DNA of 62,923 nt, taken from positions 1-62,923 of the forward strand of contig PNKE01000036.1 of NCBI GenBank assembly GCA_013822245.1, in the 5' to 3' direction. The stretch is from Candidatus Solibacter sp. Lineage in GTDB: Bacteria > Acidobacteriota > Terriglobia > Bryobacterales > Bryobacteraceae. A program made the position numbers and the translations under genes. The notes beneath the pieces were generated by a model that was not told the origin of the DNA, searched no databases, and worked only from the letters and a program-made list of their open reading frames with translations. Shown here one piece after another: positions 50,420 through 60,360 of this stretch (its first letter is position 1; each line of letters starts with the position of its first letter).

Positions 50420-51958
50420 TTGAGAATTCACATCGTCAACCCCAGCGATGACGCGTTTGGCGTCGGAGTCATCACGCCACGCTGGGTATATGTGCTTGCC
50501 GCGGCCACCCCGCGCAAGTACGGCGACCCCATCATCACCGACGAAACCCTGGAGAAGATCGACCCCGAAATTTTCCAGCAGGGCGACATTGTCGGCATTG
50601 GCATCCACACCGCCAACGCCTACCGCGGCTACGAAATCGGAAAAATCGCGCGCGAGCGCGGCGCCTGGGTTGTTTATGGCGGCATCCACGCGACGTTGTT
50701 CCCAGAGGAAGCCCACGAACTCGGCGCCGCCCATGCCGCCGTCAAGGGCGACGGCGACATCGCCTGGGGCGAAGTGATCGCCGACTGCGAAAAAGGCTCG
50801 CCCGAGCGCATCTATGACGGCGGCCGCGTCAGCTCGGATAACTTCCTCCGCGCCCGCTGGGATTTGCTGCCGCCCAAGAGCTACATGTGGGCCTCGGTCC
50901 AGACCGTCCGCGGCTGCCCGAAACACTGCTCGTTCTGCTCGGTCTGGCGCACCGACGGCCAGAAGCCCCGCCAGCGCGGCGCTCTGCCGATCGTCCAGGA
51001 AGTGGTTGAACTCCGCCGTCTCGGCTACCGCTTCATCGCCCTGGCCGACGACAACTTCTACCCCGTCACCCTCACCGACATCGAACTCGCCGAAAAGCAG
51101 GGCAACGCCCAGCGCGTGGCCGAGCTCAAGGCCATGCGCGCCGAGCGCTTCGAACTCATGGAGCAGCTCTCCAAACTGCCCAAGGACATGGTGTTCTTCA
51201 CCCAGATCACCATGGAAGCGGCCGAGGATCCGCTGTTCCTCGCCGCCATGAGCAAGGCCCGCATCAAGGGCGCCCTGGTGGGCGTCGAAGCCGTCACTGA
51301 AGAGGGCCTCAAGGCCGTCTTCAAGGACTTCAACTACTCCGGCGACAACCTCGTCGAAAAGCTGAAGACCTTCCGCCAGCACGACGTCCACGTCCTCGGA
51401 TCGTTCATCTTCGGCCTGCCCACCGACCGCGAGGACACCTTCCGCGCCACCGCCGAACTGGCCAAGAAGTCCGACATGACCTTCGCCCAGTTCGTCGTCA
51501 TGACGCCGTTCCCCGGCACCGTCGATTTCAACAAATGGGAAAAGGACCTCGGCGACAGCGCCGAACGCTTCCACGGCGTGCCCGTCACCCGCTACTGGCA
51601 GCTTCCTTCCAACATCCGGCCCAAGCGCTATTCGCCCCACCCCACCATGACGGTGGACGAGATCCGCGCCAACACCCAGAAGGTCTGGGACAGCTTCTAT
51701 GAGTTCTCCGCCGTCTGGAAACGCGCCAGTTGCGTGAAGTCGCTCAAGGCGCGCCTGGCCTTTGTGCTCATCTCGAAGCTCTACCGCCAGATGTACGCCA
51801 ACACCGGCATCACCACCGACAGCGCCCGCCGCAAGAGCGCCACCCAGTGGTCGCGCTGGATCGCCAAGCCCTGTCTGAAGCTGTTCCGAGCCAAACCCAT
51901 GCCGGAACTGGCCATGCCGGCGGCCACGGCATCGCCGTTCCCCATCATGGGCGACTAG
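50420..51958 (+). CDS. B12-binding-domain radical SAM protein
   Basis: A 512-residue enzyme. The N-terminal B12-binding-like Rossmann domain (about 1-135; IHIVNPSDDAFGVGVITP, VVYGGIHATLFPEEAHE) lacks a clear DxHxxG, so cobalamin may be bound base-off or not at all. The radical SAM barrel carries Cys166, Cys170 and Cys173 in VRGCPKHCSFCSVWR, then FIALADDNFYP and VLGSFIFGLPTDREDTF. Such proteins methylate or rearrange diverse substrates. The start is TTG at 50420 with GGAGG at 50406-50410. No pathway genes adjoin it, so the substrate is unknown. Confidence 0.88.
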   Translation: MRIHIVNPSDDAFGVGVITPRWVYVLAAATPRKYGDPIITDETLEKIDPEIFQQGDIVGIGIHTANAYRGYEIGKIARERGAWVVYGGIHATLFPEEAHELGAAHAAVKGDGDIAWGEVIADCEKGSPERIYDGGRVSSDNFLRARWDLLPPKSYMWASVQTVRGCPKHCSFCSVWRTDGQKPRQRGALPIVQEVVELRRLGYRFIALADDNFYPVTLTDIELAEKQGNAQRVAELKAMRAERFELMEQLSKLPKDMVFFTQITMEAAEDPLFLAAMSKARIKGALVGVEAVTEEGLKAVFKDFNYSGDNLVEKLKTFRQHDVHVLGSFIFGLPTDREDTFRATAELAKKSDMTFAQFVVMTPFPGTVDFNKWEKDLGDSAERFHGVPVTRYWQLPSNIRPKRYSPHPTMTVDEIRANTQKVWDSFYEFSAVWKRASCVKSLKARLAFVLISKLYRQMYANTGITTDSARRKSATQWSRWIAKPCLKLFRAKPMPELAMPAATASPFPIMGD

Positions 51959-51982
51959 CCGCTGATCCGTTAACCTGAAAGC

Positions 51983-52876
51983 ATGATCGCCAGCAGCCGG
52001 CGCAGGTCGGTCGCCTTCTTCATCTCGCTCGGCGTCGCCCTTATCGCCGTCACGGTGCTGCTTTACGTCGGCTGGGTCCTGCTCAGTTGGCGTACCGGCA
52101 TCCTGCTGGCCCTGGGCGTCGTACTGCTGGCCCTCATCATCAGCGGCGTCGTGCTCAACACCATCTTTCTGGTGCGCGAAATCCAGCGCAACGAACAGCA
52201 CGACGCCTTCATCAACGCCATGACCCACGAGTTGAAAACCCCGGTCACCTCCATCCGCCTCTACCTGGAAACCCTCCAGACGCGCACCGTCGACGAACCC
52301 AAGCGCCAGGAGTTCTACCGCATCATGCTCACCGACAGCGAACGCCTGCTGTCCACCATCGAGCAGGTGCTGCGCACCGGCCGCGTGGCCTCGTCGCGCG
52401 CCAAACCCGTCAAGGCGCCTGTCGATCTCAACGCCCTGGTCGAGGAGTCGATCGCCCGCGCCCGCACCCTCCACGCCGTCGCCCCTGAAGCGCTCAAGTA
52501 CGCCTCCGCCTCGCCCATCACCGTCATGGGCGACGCCGAGGAGATCCGCACCGCCATCTCCAACCTGATCGACAACGCCGTGAAGTATTCGGGCCGCGAT
52601 GTCGATGTCACCGTCGAAACCTCGCCCCTCACCGGCGGCTTCGCCGAAATCCGCGTCACCGACCGCGGCCCCGGCATCCCCAAGCAGGAGCTGAAACAGG
52701 TCTTCAAACGTTTCTATCGCGTCCCCGGACCCATCGCCGCCCGCGTCAAAGGCACCGGCCTCGGCCTCTATATCGTCCGCTCCGTCGCCAAACGCCACGG
52801 CGGACGCGTCTGGGCCGAAAGCCAGGGTCCGGGCCGTGGATCCACCTTCGTGCTGGAGTTGCCGCTGGCATCATGA
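51983..52876 (+). CDS. Sensor histidine kinase with a minimal extracytoplasmic part
   Basis: A 297-residue membrane kinase. Two helices (about 11-32 and 40-64) are separated by only a few residues, so the sensing part is intramembrane. HisKA has His82 in AMTHELKTPVTSIRLY. ATPase boxes are NLIDNAVKYSG, VTDRGPGIPKQ and GTGLGLYIVRSVAKRHGG. It overlaps the response regulator by four bases (ATGA), giving a complete two-component system. TAACCT (51971-51976) is a possible -10 six bases before the ATG. Confidence 0.93.
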   Translation: MIASSRRRSVAFFISLGVALIAVTVLLYVGWVLLSWRTGILLALGVVLLALIISGVVLNTIFLVREIQRNEQHDAFINAMTHELKTPVTSIRLYLETLQTRTVDEPKRQEFYRIMLTDSERLLSTIEQVLRTGRVASSRAKPVKAPVDLNALVEESIARARTLHAVAPEALKYASASPITVMGDAEEIRTAISNLIDNAVKYSGRDVDVTVETSPLTGGFAEIRVTDRGPGIPKQELKQVFKRFYRVPGPIAARVKGTGLGLYIVRSVAKRHGGRVWAESQGPGRGSTFVLELPLAS

Positions 52877-53700
52877 CCCGCGTACTCATCGTCGAGGACG
52901 AACAGCATATCGCCGACGGGCTGCGCTTCAACCTCGAAGCCGAAGGCTATCGCGTCGAAATCGCCGACACCGGCGAAGCCGCCCTCAATCTCCTGCTCGA
53001 CCCCGGCGCCGAACCCTTCGATGCCGTCGTGCTCGACGTCATGCTGCCCGGAAAGGACGGCTTCACCGTTATCAGCGAACTCCGCCAGGCCGGCCAGTTC
53101 GTCCCCACCCTGATGCTCACCGCCCGCGGACGCCCCGAGGACGTCCTCAAGGGCTTCGAGGCCGGCGCCGACGACTACCTCGCCAAGCCCTTCGACCTCG
53201 GCATCCTCATCGCCCGCCTGCACGGCCTGCTGTTGCGCCGCGAATGGCTCCGTTCGTCCATGAGTGGAGCCGCCGGCGCGGCGGTCAACGGCAGCGCCCC
53301 GCGCGCCGCGCACACCTCCACTTACACATTCAATGGCCGCACCGTGGATTTTGACCGTCTCGAACTCGCCGTCGGCGAAAGGGTCTTCCGTCTCACGCTC
53401 ATGGAAGCCAACCTGCTCCGCTTCCTCGTCAAACACGAAGGCTCGCCCGTCTCCCGTAAGGCGATGCTCGACGAGGTATGGGGCCTGCGCGAAGACACCG
53501 ACACCCGCGCCATCGACAACTTCATCGTCCGCCTCCGCCGCTATATCGAGGACGCCCCCTCGCGCCCGCACCACCTGCGCACCGTCCGCGGCGTCGGCTA
53601 CCGCTTCGTCGCCGCCGCTCCGCCCGAGCCGCTGATCAAGTCGATTACCCGGCCTCGACTCCGACGCTCGCAGCCGCCTGATCCGCCGCCTGGGCCATAG
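52873..53700 (+). CDS. OmpR/PhoB-family response regulator
   Basis: A 275-residue transcription regulator. The receiver has acidic VEDE at residues 7-10, phospho-acceptor Asp55 in VVLDVMLPGKDGF, and the KPF motif in ADDYLAKPFDLG. A linker of about 30 Ala/Ser-rich residues joins it to a winged-helix DNA-binding domain (EANLLRFLVKHEG, TRAIDNFIVRLRRYIED, LRTVRGVGYRFV). A proline/arginine-rich tail of about 25 residues extends past the usual end and runs 56 bases into the convergent nitronate monooxygenase gene. Confidence 0.95.
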   Translation: MTRVLIVEDEQHIADGLRFNLEAEGYRVEIADTGEAALNLLLDPGAEPFDAVVLDVMLPGKDGFTVISELRQAGQFVPTLMLTARGRPEDVLKGFEAGADDYLAKPFDLGILIARLHGLLLRREWLRSSMSGAAGAAVNGSAPRAAHTSTYTFNGRTVDFDRLELAVGERVFRLTLMEANLLRFLVKHEGSPVSRKAMLDEVWGLREDTDTRAIDNFIVRLRRYIEDAPSRPHHLRTVRGVGYRFVAAAPPEPLIKSITRPRLRRSQPPDPPPGP

Positions 53701-55159
53701 ACGCGAACCCGGTCTCTTCCAGCCCGCTCAACAGAATCCGGATCACGTCGGCGGCGTGATACTCCGTGCCTTCCTCCGGCAGGAACCGCCTGAGTTTCAA
53801 CAGGTCGTCGCCGCTGGTGATGATCCCGGCTTCGATCAACTTGCCCCCGGCGCGGCCCTGCGGATGGCCCATGGAGGCCATCAGCGCATTGCAGATGCAC
53901 TTGCGGCCCACGGTGTCCTCGATCGTTCCGCCCTTGGACAGAAACACGCTTACCGGCTCCGAGGCGCAGCGGAAATCCACCTTGCCGTCCTCGGTCCGGT
54001 AGGCTTCGCGCAGATAGCCCAGATCACAGATCCGCGGCCTCGATGCGTAATACTCCGGGTCCGACGACGAGCCTTGGATTTGAACCACCTTGAACGGAAA
54101 CCCCGAAGGCGACGCCAGCGGATCGGTGAACACGTCCACGGTCCCGTCCTTCACCTTCCTCAGCACTTCCTGCTTGTAGTCGTCCCTCATGCCCGATTCG
54201 GCCGAATACGCAAACGCCGTGCCCACCTGAATCCCCGCCGCGCCTTCGCTCAGCGCGTAGCGCAGTTGCTCAGGCTGCCCATATCCCCCGGCCAGCCAGA
54301 ACGGCAGGCCCAACTCCCGCATCTTCGCCAGATCGACAACGTCGCGCTCGCCATAGATCGGCTCGCCGCGCTCGTTCAACTGCAACTTGCCGCGCGGCGG
54401 CGCGTTATGGCCGCCCGCCGTGGGACCTTCGATGATGAATCCGTCCACGCGTCCGTTGGCCTTCTTGATCAACGTCTGCGCCAGCACGTTCGAGGCGATA
54501 ATCGGCAGGAACATGGGCCGCTTCAACGGCTCCAGGTCGCATTCCATGTAGTCGCGCGGGTTCATCACCATCGTGGTGTCGTCGCCTTCCCTGGCGCCGG
54601 CCACGGTCAACGGATACGTCGCCGTCTCATGGTTGACAAACCTGTCGATGGCGCCCGGAATCCTCATCGGAATGCCCGCGCCCATCACGATATAGTCCAC
54701 ATCGGCCAGCATCGCGCCGTAGATCGACACCAGGTGCGGCGGCTGGATCTTCTCCAGGTAATTGATCCCCACCGGGTTGGGGTGGCCTTCCTTGGCCAGC
54801 CACACCTCGACGAAGTTCGAAATGATGCACAGCTCGCCCAACTCGCGCGGCGTGTCCTTGTCGTGCATCCGCGGGTTCAGATACGTCGCCCCCCACTCGA
54901 TGCCGCCCTCGGCGTAATACTTCGCATAGGCCCGCTCGGCCATGTCGCGGAACGGGAAATGGTCCAGCGCCCGGCGGATGTCGCCGCCAGGGTCGCCGCC
55001 CTGCAGCCGGCGCACCATCACCCGGTCCAAAGCCGTGCCCGATACCAGGCCAAGCTGGCCCAGCCGGGCGACGGTGTTTGCCAGCTTATAGCCGGAAACC
55101 GCCACGCCCATGCCGCCTTGAATGATGAGAGGAAGTCTTGTGGACAGTCGTTCAGTCAT
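53645..55159 (-). CDS. Nitronate monooxygenase-family flavoprotein, long form
   Basis: A 504-residue FMN TIM-barrel protein of the nitronate monooxygenase/enoyl-reductase-like family. IIQGGMGVAVSGYKLANTVA is the N-terminal signature. IEGPTAGGHNAPPRGK carries the catalytic-type histidine loop, and FWLAGGYGQPEQLRYALSEG and AAGIQVGTAFAYSAESG bind the FMN phosphate. It is longer than typical 320-360-residue enzymes, with an extra C-terminal module (about 370-504) rich in cysteines (GRKCICNALM). PfaD-like proteins have a similar length, so the exact reaction is open. It converges on the response regulator. Confidence 0.85.
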   Translation of the reverse strand: MTERLSTRLPLIIQGGMGVAVSGYKLANTVARLGQLGLVSGTALDRVMVRRLQGGDPGGDIRRALDHFPFRDMAERAYAKYYAEGGIEWGATYLNPRMHDKDTPRELGELCIISNFVEVWLAKEGHPNPVGINYLEKIQPPHLVSIYGAMLADVDYIVMGAGIPMRIPGAIDRFVNHETATYPLTVAGAREGDDTTMVMNPRDYMECDLEPLKRPMFLPIIASNVLAQTLIKKANGRVDGFIIEGPTAGGHNAPPRGKLQLNERGEPIYGERDVVDLAKMRELGLPFWLAGGYGQPEQLRYALSEGAAGIQVGTAFAYSAESGMRDDYKQEVLRKVKDGTVDVFTDPLASPSGFPFKVVQIQGSSSDPEYYASRPRICDLGYLREAYRTEDGKVDFRCASEPVSVFLSKGGTIEDTVGRKCICNALMASMGHPQGRAGGKLIEAGIITSGDDLLKLRRFLPEEGTEYHAADVIRILLSGLEETGFASMAQAADQAAASVGVEAG

Positions 55160-55220
55160 CTGATTCGATCATCCCAGATCCGCGGGTCCGGTTTTGTCAA
55201 AGTTGTGTAATCTCGTGGGG

Positions 55221-56378
55221 TTACCGGCTCAGTTTGCCCAGCACGACGCCCCGCTTGGCGCCCGTGGCCGACGCCAGATTGTTCGCCCTGGCGTGCCAGG
55301 TTTCGTGCGCCAGAATGGCGAATGCGATCGCCTCCTTGGCATCCGGATCCAGACCCAGCTCCGATGAGTCCACCACCTCCATATCCGCCAGTTCCGCCCT
55401 CAACATCCGCATCAGCGCCGGATTGTGGACACCCCCGCCCGACACGATCACCTCGCCAATGCCCCCTTGCTCGGCCTCGCTGAACTGGTCGTCGCCTTCG
55501 GCGGCGCTAAAACGATAGACCCCCTCCGCGATCGTCGCCGCCGTCAGCATCGCCGCCGTCGCCATCGTGTCGGCCTCGCCAAGCCCCCGCGCGATCAATC
55601 GATCGACAAACTCGCTCCCATACTGCTCGCGCCCCGCCGTCTTCGGCGGCGTCCGCGTATAATACTCATCCTCAAGCAGTTCCGCGAGAAGCTCGGCGTT
55701 CACCTCGCCCGCCATCGCCAGCGCCCCGCCCTCGTCGCAACGCTGCCTCCCGCCCGAATACCGCGCCGCCAACTGATCCATCACCATGTTCCCCGGCCCG
55801 GTGTCGAACGCCACGACGTCATCGGCGGCGCACTTGGCCGGCAGAATCGTCACATTGGCAATCCCGCCGATGTTCAACGCCACCCGCCCAAACTCGTCCG
55901 ACCGGAACAGCAGATAATCCACAAACGGCGCCAGCGGCGCGCCCTTGCCCCCGGCGGCCATGTCCCGGGGCCGGAAATCGCTGACGACAGGGACCCCCGT
56001 CCGTTCCGCCAGCACGGACCCGTCGCCGATCTGCAGCGTCGATGCGATCTTCCGCCCCAGCACCTCCACCGGCTCCGATTCATGAAAAATCGTCTGCCCG
56101 TGGCATCCAATCAGTTCCACCGACTTCGGATCCACCCCCGCCGCCTTGCAGGCATCGAAGAACGCCTCCGCATACACCTCCGGCAGCAGGAAATTGAGCC
56201 TCGAAATCTCCCGCGTGTGCGTCGTGCGGTTGCTTACCCCCAGCAGCGCCGCCCTGAGCGCCTCCGGATACGCAACGGTATGAAACCCAACGGTATCAAA
56301 ACCGTCGTCGTCGATATCCACCAACGCGACGTCCACCCCGTCCAGCGACGTCCCGCTCATGATCCCTGCAACTCTCAT
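55221..56378 (-). CDS. anmK: Anhydro-N-acetylmuramic acid kinase
   Basis: A 385-residue ASKHA-fold kinase that converts 1,6-anhydroMurNAc to MurNAc-6-phosphate in murein recycling. Family motifs are GIMSGTSLDGVDVALVDI at the N-terminus, ELIGCHGQTIFHE, ALNIGGIANVTIL, VAFDTGPGNMVMDQLA and EVIVSGGGVHNPALM. Length is standard. It overlaps the mutS stop by four bases. It fits with the two lytic transglycosylases in the window, which release anhydro sugars. Confidence 0.96.
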   Translation of the reverse strand: MRVAGIMSGTSLDGVDVALVDIDDDGFDTVGFHTVAYPEALRAALLGVSNRTTHTREISRLNFLLPEVYAEAFFDACKAAGVDPKSVELIGCHGQTIFHESEPVEVLGRKIASTLQIGDGSVLAERTGVPVVSDFRPRDMAAGGKGAPLAPFVDYLLFRSDEFGRVALNIGGIANVTILPAKCAADDVVAFDTGPGNMVMDQLAARYSGGRQRCDEGGALAMAGEVNAELLAELLEDEYYTRTPPKTAGREQYGSEFVDRLIARGLGEADTMATAAMLTAATIAEGVYRFSAAEGDDQFSEAEQGGIGEVIVSGGGVHNPALMRMLRAELADMEVVDSSELGLDPDAKEAIAFAILAHETWHARANNLASATGAKRGVVLGKLSR

Positions 56379-58987
56379 TGGCCCTTCAACTCCTCTTTGA
56401 TCTCGTGCAGCAACTGTAGCGCCTCGATCGGCTTCAGGTTGTCGATGTCCAACCCCCTGATCCGCTCCGCAATCTGGTACCCCACCGGCTCAAACAGCCG
56501 GATCTGCATCGCCGGCACGGCGCGGCCCCGCCTGGGCGGGTTCAACTCCTCGCTGACCGTGTGCTCGCTCTTCTCGTGCAATGCCAGGATCTCCCGCGCC
56601 CTCTCGATCACCCCCATCGGCAAACCGGCCAGCCGCGCCACTTCAATGCCGTAGCTGCGGTCGGCCGCGCCAGGTTCAACCTTGCGCAGGAAGATGATCT
56701 GCTCGCCCGACTCCCTCACCGAAACGTGCAAATTCCTCAGCCCGTCCAGCTTGTCCGCCAGCTCCGTCAGCTCGTGATAGTGCGTCGCAAACAGCGTATA
56801 CGCGCCCGACCGCTCGTGGATATGCTCGATCACGCTCCACGCCAGCGCCAGCCCGTCGTAGGTCGCCGTGCCGCGCCCGATCTCGTCCAGCACGATCAGG
56901 CTGCGCTCGGTGGCCGTGTTCAGGATCACCGCCGTCTCGGTCATCTCCGCCATGAACGTCGACCGGCCCCGCGCCAGGTTGTCCGACGCCCCGATGCGCG
57001 TAAAAACCCTGTCCACCAGCGGCAGCACGGCCTCTTCCGCCGGCACATACGAGCCCATTTGAGCCATCACGGCGATCAGCGCCGCCTGCCTCAGATACGT
57101 CGACTTGCCGCCCATGTTCGGACCCGTAATCAACGCGATCCGGCACGCCGTCCGGTCCAGATACAGGTCGTTCGGGATGAACCGCTGCGCCTCGCGCTCG
57201 GTCAGCCGCTCGATCACCGGGTGGCGTCCGGCGGCAATCTTCATCACCCCATCGGGGGAAAACCTCGGCCTGCAATAGCGGTTCGAAACCGCGGTCTCGG
57301 CCAGCGCCGCCTGCACGTCCAGCTCCGCGATCGCCGCCGCCGTCCGCCGGATCCGCACCGCCCCGGCCGCGGCATCCGACCTCACCTGCGCAAACAAATC
57401 CCGCTCCAGCGCCGTCATCCGGTCCTCGGCGTCCAGGACCTTCGCTTCCAACTCCTTCAACTCCGGCGTCGTGAACCGTTCGGCGTTCACCAGCGTCTGC
57501 TTGCGTTCATAATCGGCCGGCGCAAGGTGCTGGTTGGCCTTTGAGATCTCGATATAGAACCCGAAGACGTTATTGAACCGCACCTTCAACGACCCGATCC
57601 CCGTCCGCTCCCGCTCCCGCGCCTCCACCGCCGCAATCACCGACCGCGAATCCCTGCTCAACACCCGCAGTTCATCCAACTCCGCGTTGTAGCCCGCCCG
57701 GATCACGCCCCCGTCGGCGATGTTGACCGGCGGCTCATCGGCGATGGCGGTCAGAATCCGGTCCCGCAGATCCGCCAATTCGTCCAACCCCTCGCGCACT
57801 TCAACCAGCCGCGCCGGCGCGCCCTCCCCGATCTGAGCCTTCAACGCCGGCGTCAGCGCCAGCGTCCTGCCCAATCCCAGCACATCCCGCGGATTCGCCG
57901 TGCCCAGCGTGACCTTCGCCAGCAGCCGCTCGATGTCCATCATCCGGCCGAGCGTTTCGCGCGTCCGTGACCGTTCAATCGTCGCCCGCGCCAGGTGCTC
58001 CACGGCGTCCAGCCTGGCCTCGATCTCGGCCACGTCCAGCGACGGCCTCAAAATCCGTTTCCGCAGCAGCCGCCCGCCCATGCCCGTCTTGGTGATGTCC
58101 AAAACCGAAACCAGCGTCGAATCGCGCCGGCCGTCCAAATCGGCCGAAAACAGCGGCTCGATGAGTTCCAGATTCCTCACCGTCACCGCGTCGAGCATCA
58201 TCGCGTCCGAGCGGTCCAGCCACGCCGGCCGCTCGACGTGATCCAGCGCCGACCGCTGCGTCTCTTTCAGATACCCCAGCAGCGCTCCCGCCGACGCCAC
58301 CGCCAGCCGCCTGTCCGCCAGCCCGCAGCCCTCCAGCGTCAGCAGCCCGAAATGATCCATCAACGACCGCGCCGCGTGGTCGTGCGTGAACGTCCACGCC
58401 TCCACCGGCGTCACGATCCACCGCCCCGCCGGAGCCTCGTCGCGCGCGGCGTCGGAATACAGCAACTCCCTGACGTTCAGATGTTCGAGCACCGGCTGCA
58501 ACTCGTCCAGCGCGGCCTCGGTGGCCCGGAACTCGCCCGTCGACAGATCGACAAACGCGATCCCGGCGCGCGCCTCTTTCACATGCGCCGCCGCCAGGTA
58601 GTTGTTCTCGTGCGAACGCAGCAGCGCCGGATCGGTCACCGTGCCCGGCGTCACGATCCGCGTGATCTCGCGCCGCACCAGTTTCTTGGCCTGCTTCGGG
58701 TCCTCCACCTGGTCGCAGATGGCCACCCGGTAGCCCTTCTGGATCAGCCGCGCGATGTAGCCCTCGACCGAATGCGCCGGCACGCCGCACATCGGCACCG
58801 GCTCGCCCTTTTCCTTGTTGCGCGAGGTGAGCGTGATCTCCAGCTCGCGCGAAGCCGTCACCGCATCGTCGAAAAACAGCTCGTAAAAATCGCCGAGGCG
58901 AAACAGCAGCAGCGCGTTGGGCGCCTGCTGCTTCGCCGCGGTGTACTGCCGCATCAGCGGCGTCGATGGGTTAGGCGTAGATTCCAC
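56375..58987 (-). CDS. mutS: DNA mismatch repair protein MutS
   Basis: An 870-residue mismatch sensor ATPase. The mismatch-reading Phe-x-Glu is in [15 protein letters not shown]. The connector, lever (with [20 protein letters not shown]) and clamp domains follow. The ATPase has Walker [21 protein letters not shown], Walker [19 protein letters not shown] and the [13 protein letters not shown] signature. The start is uncertain. GTG at 58987 includes the conserved TPLMRQY and overlaps gdhA by 17 bases, and ATG at 58954 is the alternative (859 residues). The frame to 59074 is too long. It is coupled to anmK. Confidence 0.95.
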   Translation of the reverse strand: MESTPNPSTPLMRQYTAAKQQAPNALLLFRLGDFYELFFDDAVTASRELEITLTSRNKEKGEPVPMCGVPAHSVEGYIARLIQKGYRVAICDQVEDPKQAKKLVRREITRIVTPGTVTDPALLRSHENNYLAAAHVKEARAGIAFVDLSTGEFRATEAALDELQPVLEHLNVRELLYSDAARDEAPAGRWIVTPVEAWTFTHDHAARSLMDHFGLLTLEGCGLADRRLAVASAGALLGYLKETQRSALDHVERPAWLDRSDAMMLDAVTVRNLELIEPLFSADLDGRRDSTLVSVLDITKTGMGGRLLRKRILRPSLDVAEIEARLDAVEHLARATIERSRTRETLGRMMDIERLLAKVTLGTANPRDVLGLGRTLALTPALKAQIGEGAPARLVEVREGLDELADLRDRILTAIADEPPVNIADGGVIRAGYNAELDELRVLSRDSRSVIAAVEARERERTGIGSLKVRFNNVFGFYIEISKANQHLAPADYERKQTLVNAERFTTPELKELEAKVLDAEDRMTALERDLFAQVRSDAAAGAVRIRRTAAAIAELDVQAALAETAVSNRYCRPRFSPDGVMKIAAGRHPVIERLTEREAQRFIPNDLYLDRTACRIALITGPNMGGKSTYLRQAALIAVMAQMGSYVPAEEAVLPLVDRVFTRIGASDNLARGRSTFMAEMTETAVILNTATERSLIVLDEIGRGTATYDGLALAWSVIEHIHERSGAYTLFATHYHELTELADKLDGLRNLHVSVRESGEQIIFLRKVEPGAADRSYGIEVARLAGLPMGVIERAREILALHEKSEHTVSEELNPPRRGRAVPAMQIRLFEPVGYQIAERIRGLDIDNLKPIEALQLLHEIKEELKGQ

Positions 58988-60284
58988 GCAACTTGATGGT
59001 GAACGCCACACGGTCCAGTGCAAGCATGTAAGCCGCCGTGCGGTTGTCCACCTTGTGGAGCTCGGCGTATTCAACGACGTCCTTGAAGGAGTTCACCATG
59101 ATCTCCTCCAGCCGGCCGTTGACCAGTTGCTCGTTCCAGAAGTAGCCCTGGCGGTCCTGGACCCATTCAAAGTACGACACCGTCACGCCCCCGGCATTGG
59201 CCAGAATGTCCGGGATCACAAACACGCCCTTGTCGGCCAGGATCTGATCGGCCACGGCCGTCGTCGGGCCATTCGCCCCTTCGGTCATGATCTTCGCTTT
59301 GATCTTTGCCGCGTTCTGCGAATGCACGACGTTCTCTTTCGCCGCCGGCACCAGCACGTCGCATTCCAGAAACAGCGCTTCGTGGCGGTCGATCGGCTCG
59401 GCGCCGTCGAATCCATTGATCGACCCCGTCTTCTGCCGGTGCGCCAGCAACGCCTCAATGTCAATGCCGTCCTGGTTGTACACAGCGCCGTCCCATTCGA
59501 TGATCGAGATCACCTTCATGCCGGCCTTGCGCATCAGCTTGGCGCCCAGCCCGCCCACGTTGCCGAAGCCCTGCACGACGACGCGCGCCTCGGACGGGTC
59601 AATATGGAACCGCCTCAACGCCTGCAGCGTGACAAACAGGCAGCCGCGGCCGGTGGCCTCGGGCCGTCCCTTCGAGCCGCCCAGAATCAGCGGCTTGCCG
59701 GTGACCACCGCCGTCACCGTGGCCCGCTTGTGCATCGAGTACGTATCCATGATCCAGGCCATGGTCTGTTCGTTGGTGTTCATGTCCGGCGCCGGCACAT
59801 CGCGTTCCGGCCCGATCACGTCGATCAACTCGGCCGTATAGCGCCGGGTGATCCTTTCAACTTCGTTGCGAGAGAGTATCGACGGGTCGCAGATCACTCC
59901 GCCCTTGCCGCCGCCAAACGGAATGTTGACGACCGAGCACTTCCAGGTCATCCAGGACGCCAGCGCCCGCACTTCGTCAAGCGTCACGTCAGGCGCGAAC
60001 CGGATGCCGCCCTTCGCCGGGCCCCGGGCAATGGAATGCTGCACCCTGTAGCCGGTAAACACTTCCAACCGGCCGTCATCCATCATCACCGGGATATTGA
60101 CGGTCACTTCCATCCCCGGCGTCTTCAGCAGCTTCCTTAGGCCGTCGTCGAGCCCAAGCAGCTCGGCGGCCCGGTCAAAGCGCACTTCGGCCGCCAGCCA
60201 GGGATTGAACTCCCGGCTCAGGTCCGGCTGCGCGGAGGAACCCGTGGTAGGAGTCCCGTGTGGAGTTATTGTTTCGATGGTCAT
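58971..60284 (-). CDS. gdhA: Glu/Leu/Phe/Val-type glutamate dehydrogenase
   Basis: A 437-residue hexameric-type enzyme that interconverts glutamate and 2-oxoglutarate plus ammonia. [20 protein letters not shown], the catalytic [13 protein letters not shown] lysine motif, [16 protein letters not shown] and the Rossmann [16 protein letters not shown] are diagnostic. The C-terminus has [26 protein letters not shown] with a GGAGG site precedes the ATG, so this gene has a normal leader. It is the first gene of gdhA-mutS-anmK. Confidence 0.95.
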   Translation of the reverse strand: MTIETITPHGTPTTGSSAQPDLSREFNPWLAAEVRFDRAAELLGLDDGLRKLLKTPGMEVTVNIPVMMDDGRLEVFTGYRVQHSIARGPAKGGIRFAPDVTLDEVRALASWMTWKCSVVNIPFGGGKGGVICDPSILSRNEVERITRRYTAELIDVIGPERDVPAPDMNTNEQTMAWIMDTYSMHKRATVTAVVTGKPLILGGSKGRPEATGRGCLFVTLQALRRFHIDPSEARVVVQGFGNVGGLGAKLMRKAGMKVISIIEWDGAVYNQDGIDIEALLAHRQKTGSINGFDGAEPIDRHEALFLECDVLVPAAKENVVHSQNAAKIKAKIMTEGANGPTTAVADQILADKGVFVIPDILANAGGVTVSYFEWVQDRQGYFWNEQLVNGRLEEIMVNSFKDVVEYAELHKVDNRTAAYMLALDRVAFTIKLRGIYA

Positions 60285-60345
60285 CGTGGACCTCCGGCTC
60301 CATTATCCCTGCCCCAATCCCCGGCGGCAACCCGTCCATTCCCCC

Positions 60346-60351
60346 TATACT
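60346..60351 (+). promoter_or_regulatory. -10-like TATACT before the secreted hypothetical
   Basis: TATACT ends nine bases before the ATG at 60361. There is no Shine-Dalgarno in the gap and no convincing -35. Confidence 0.4.
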
Positions 60352-60360
60352 GGCGGCGTA

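Noticed and set aside
50309-52798. 829-codon open frame antisense to the radical SAM and kinase genes
   Set aside because: Gly/Ala/Asp-rich shadow without a recognisable domain; both sense genes carry complete motif sets.
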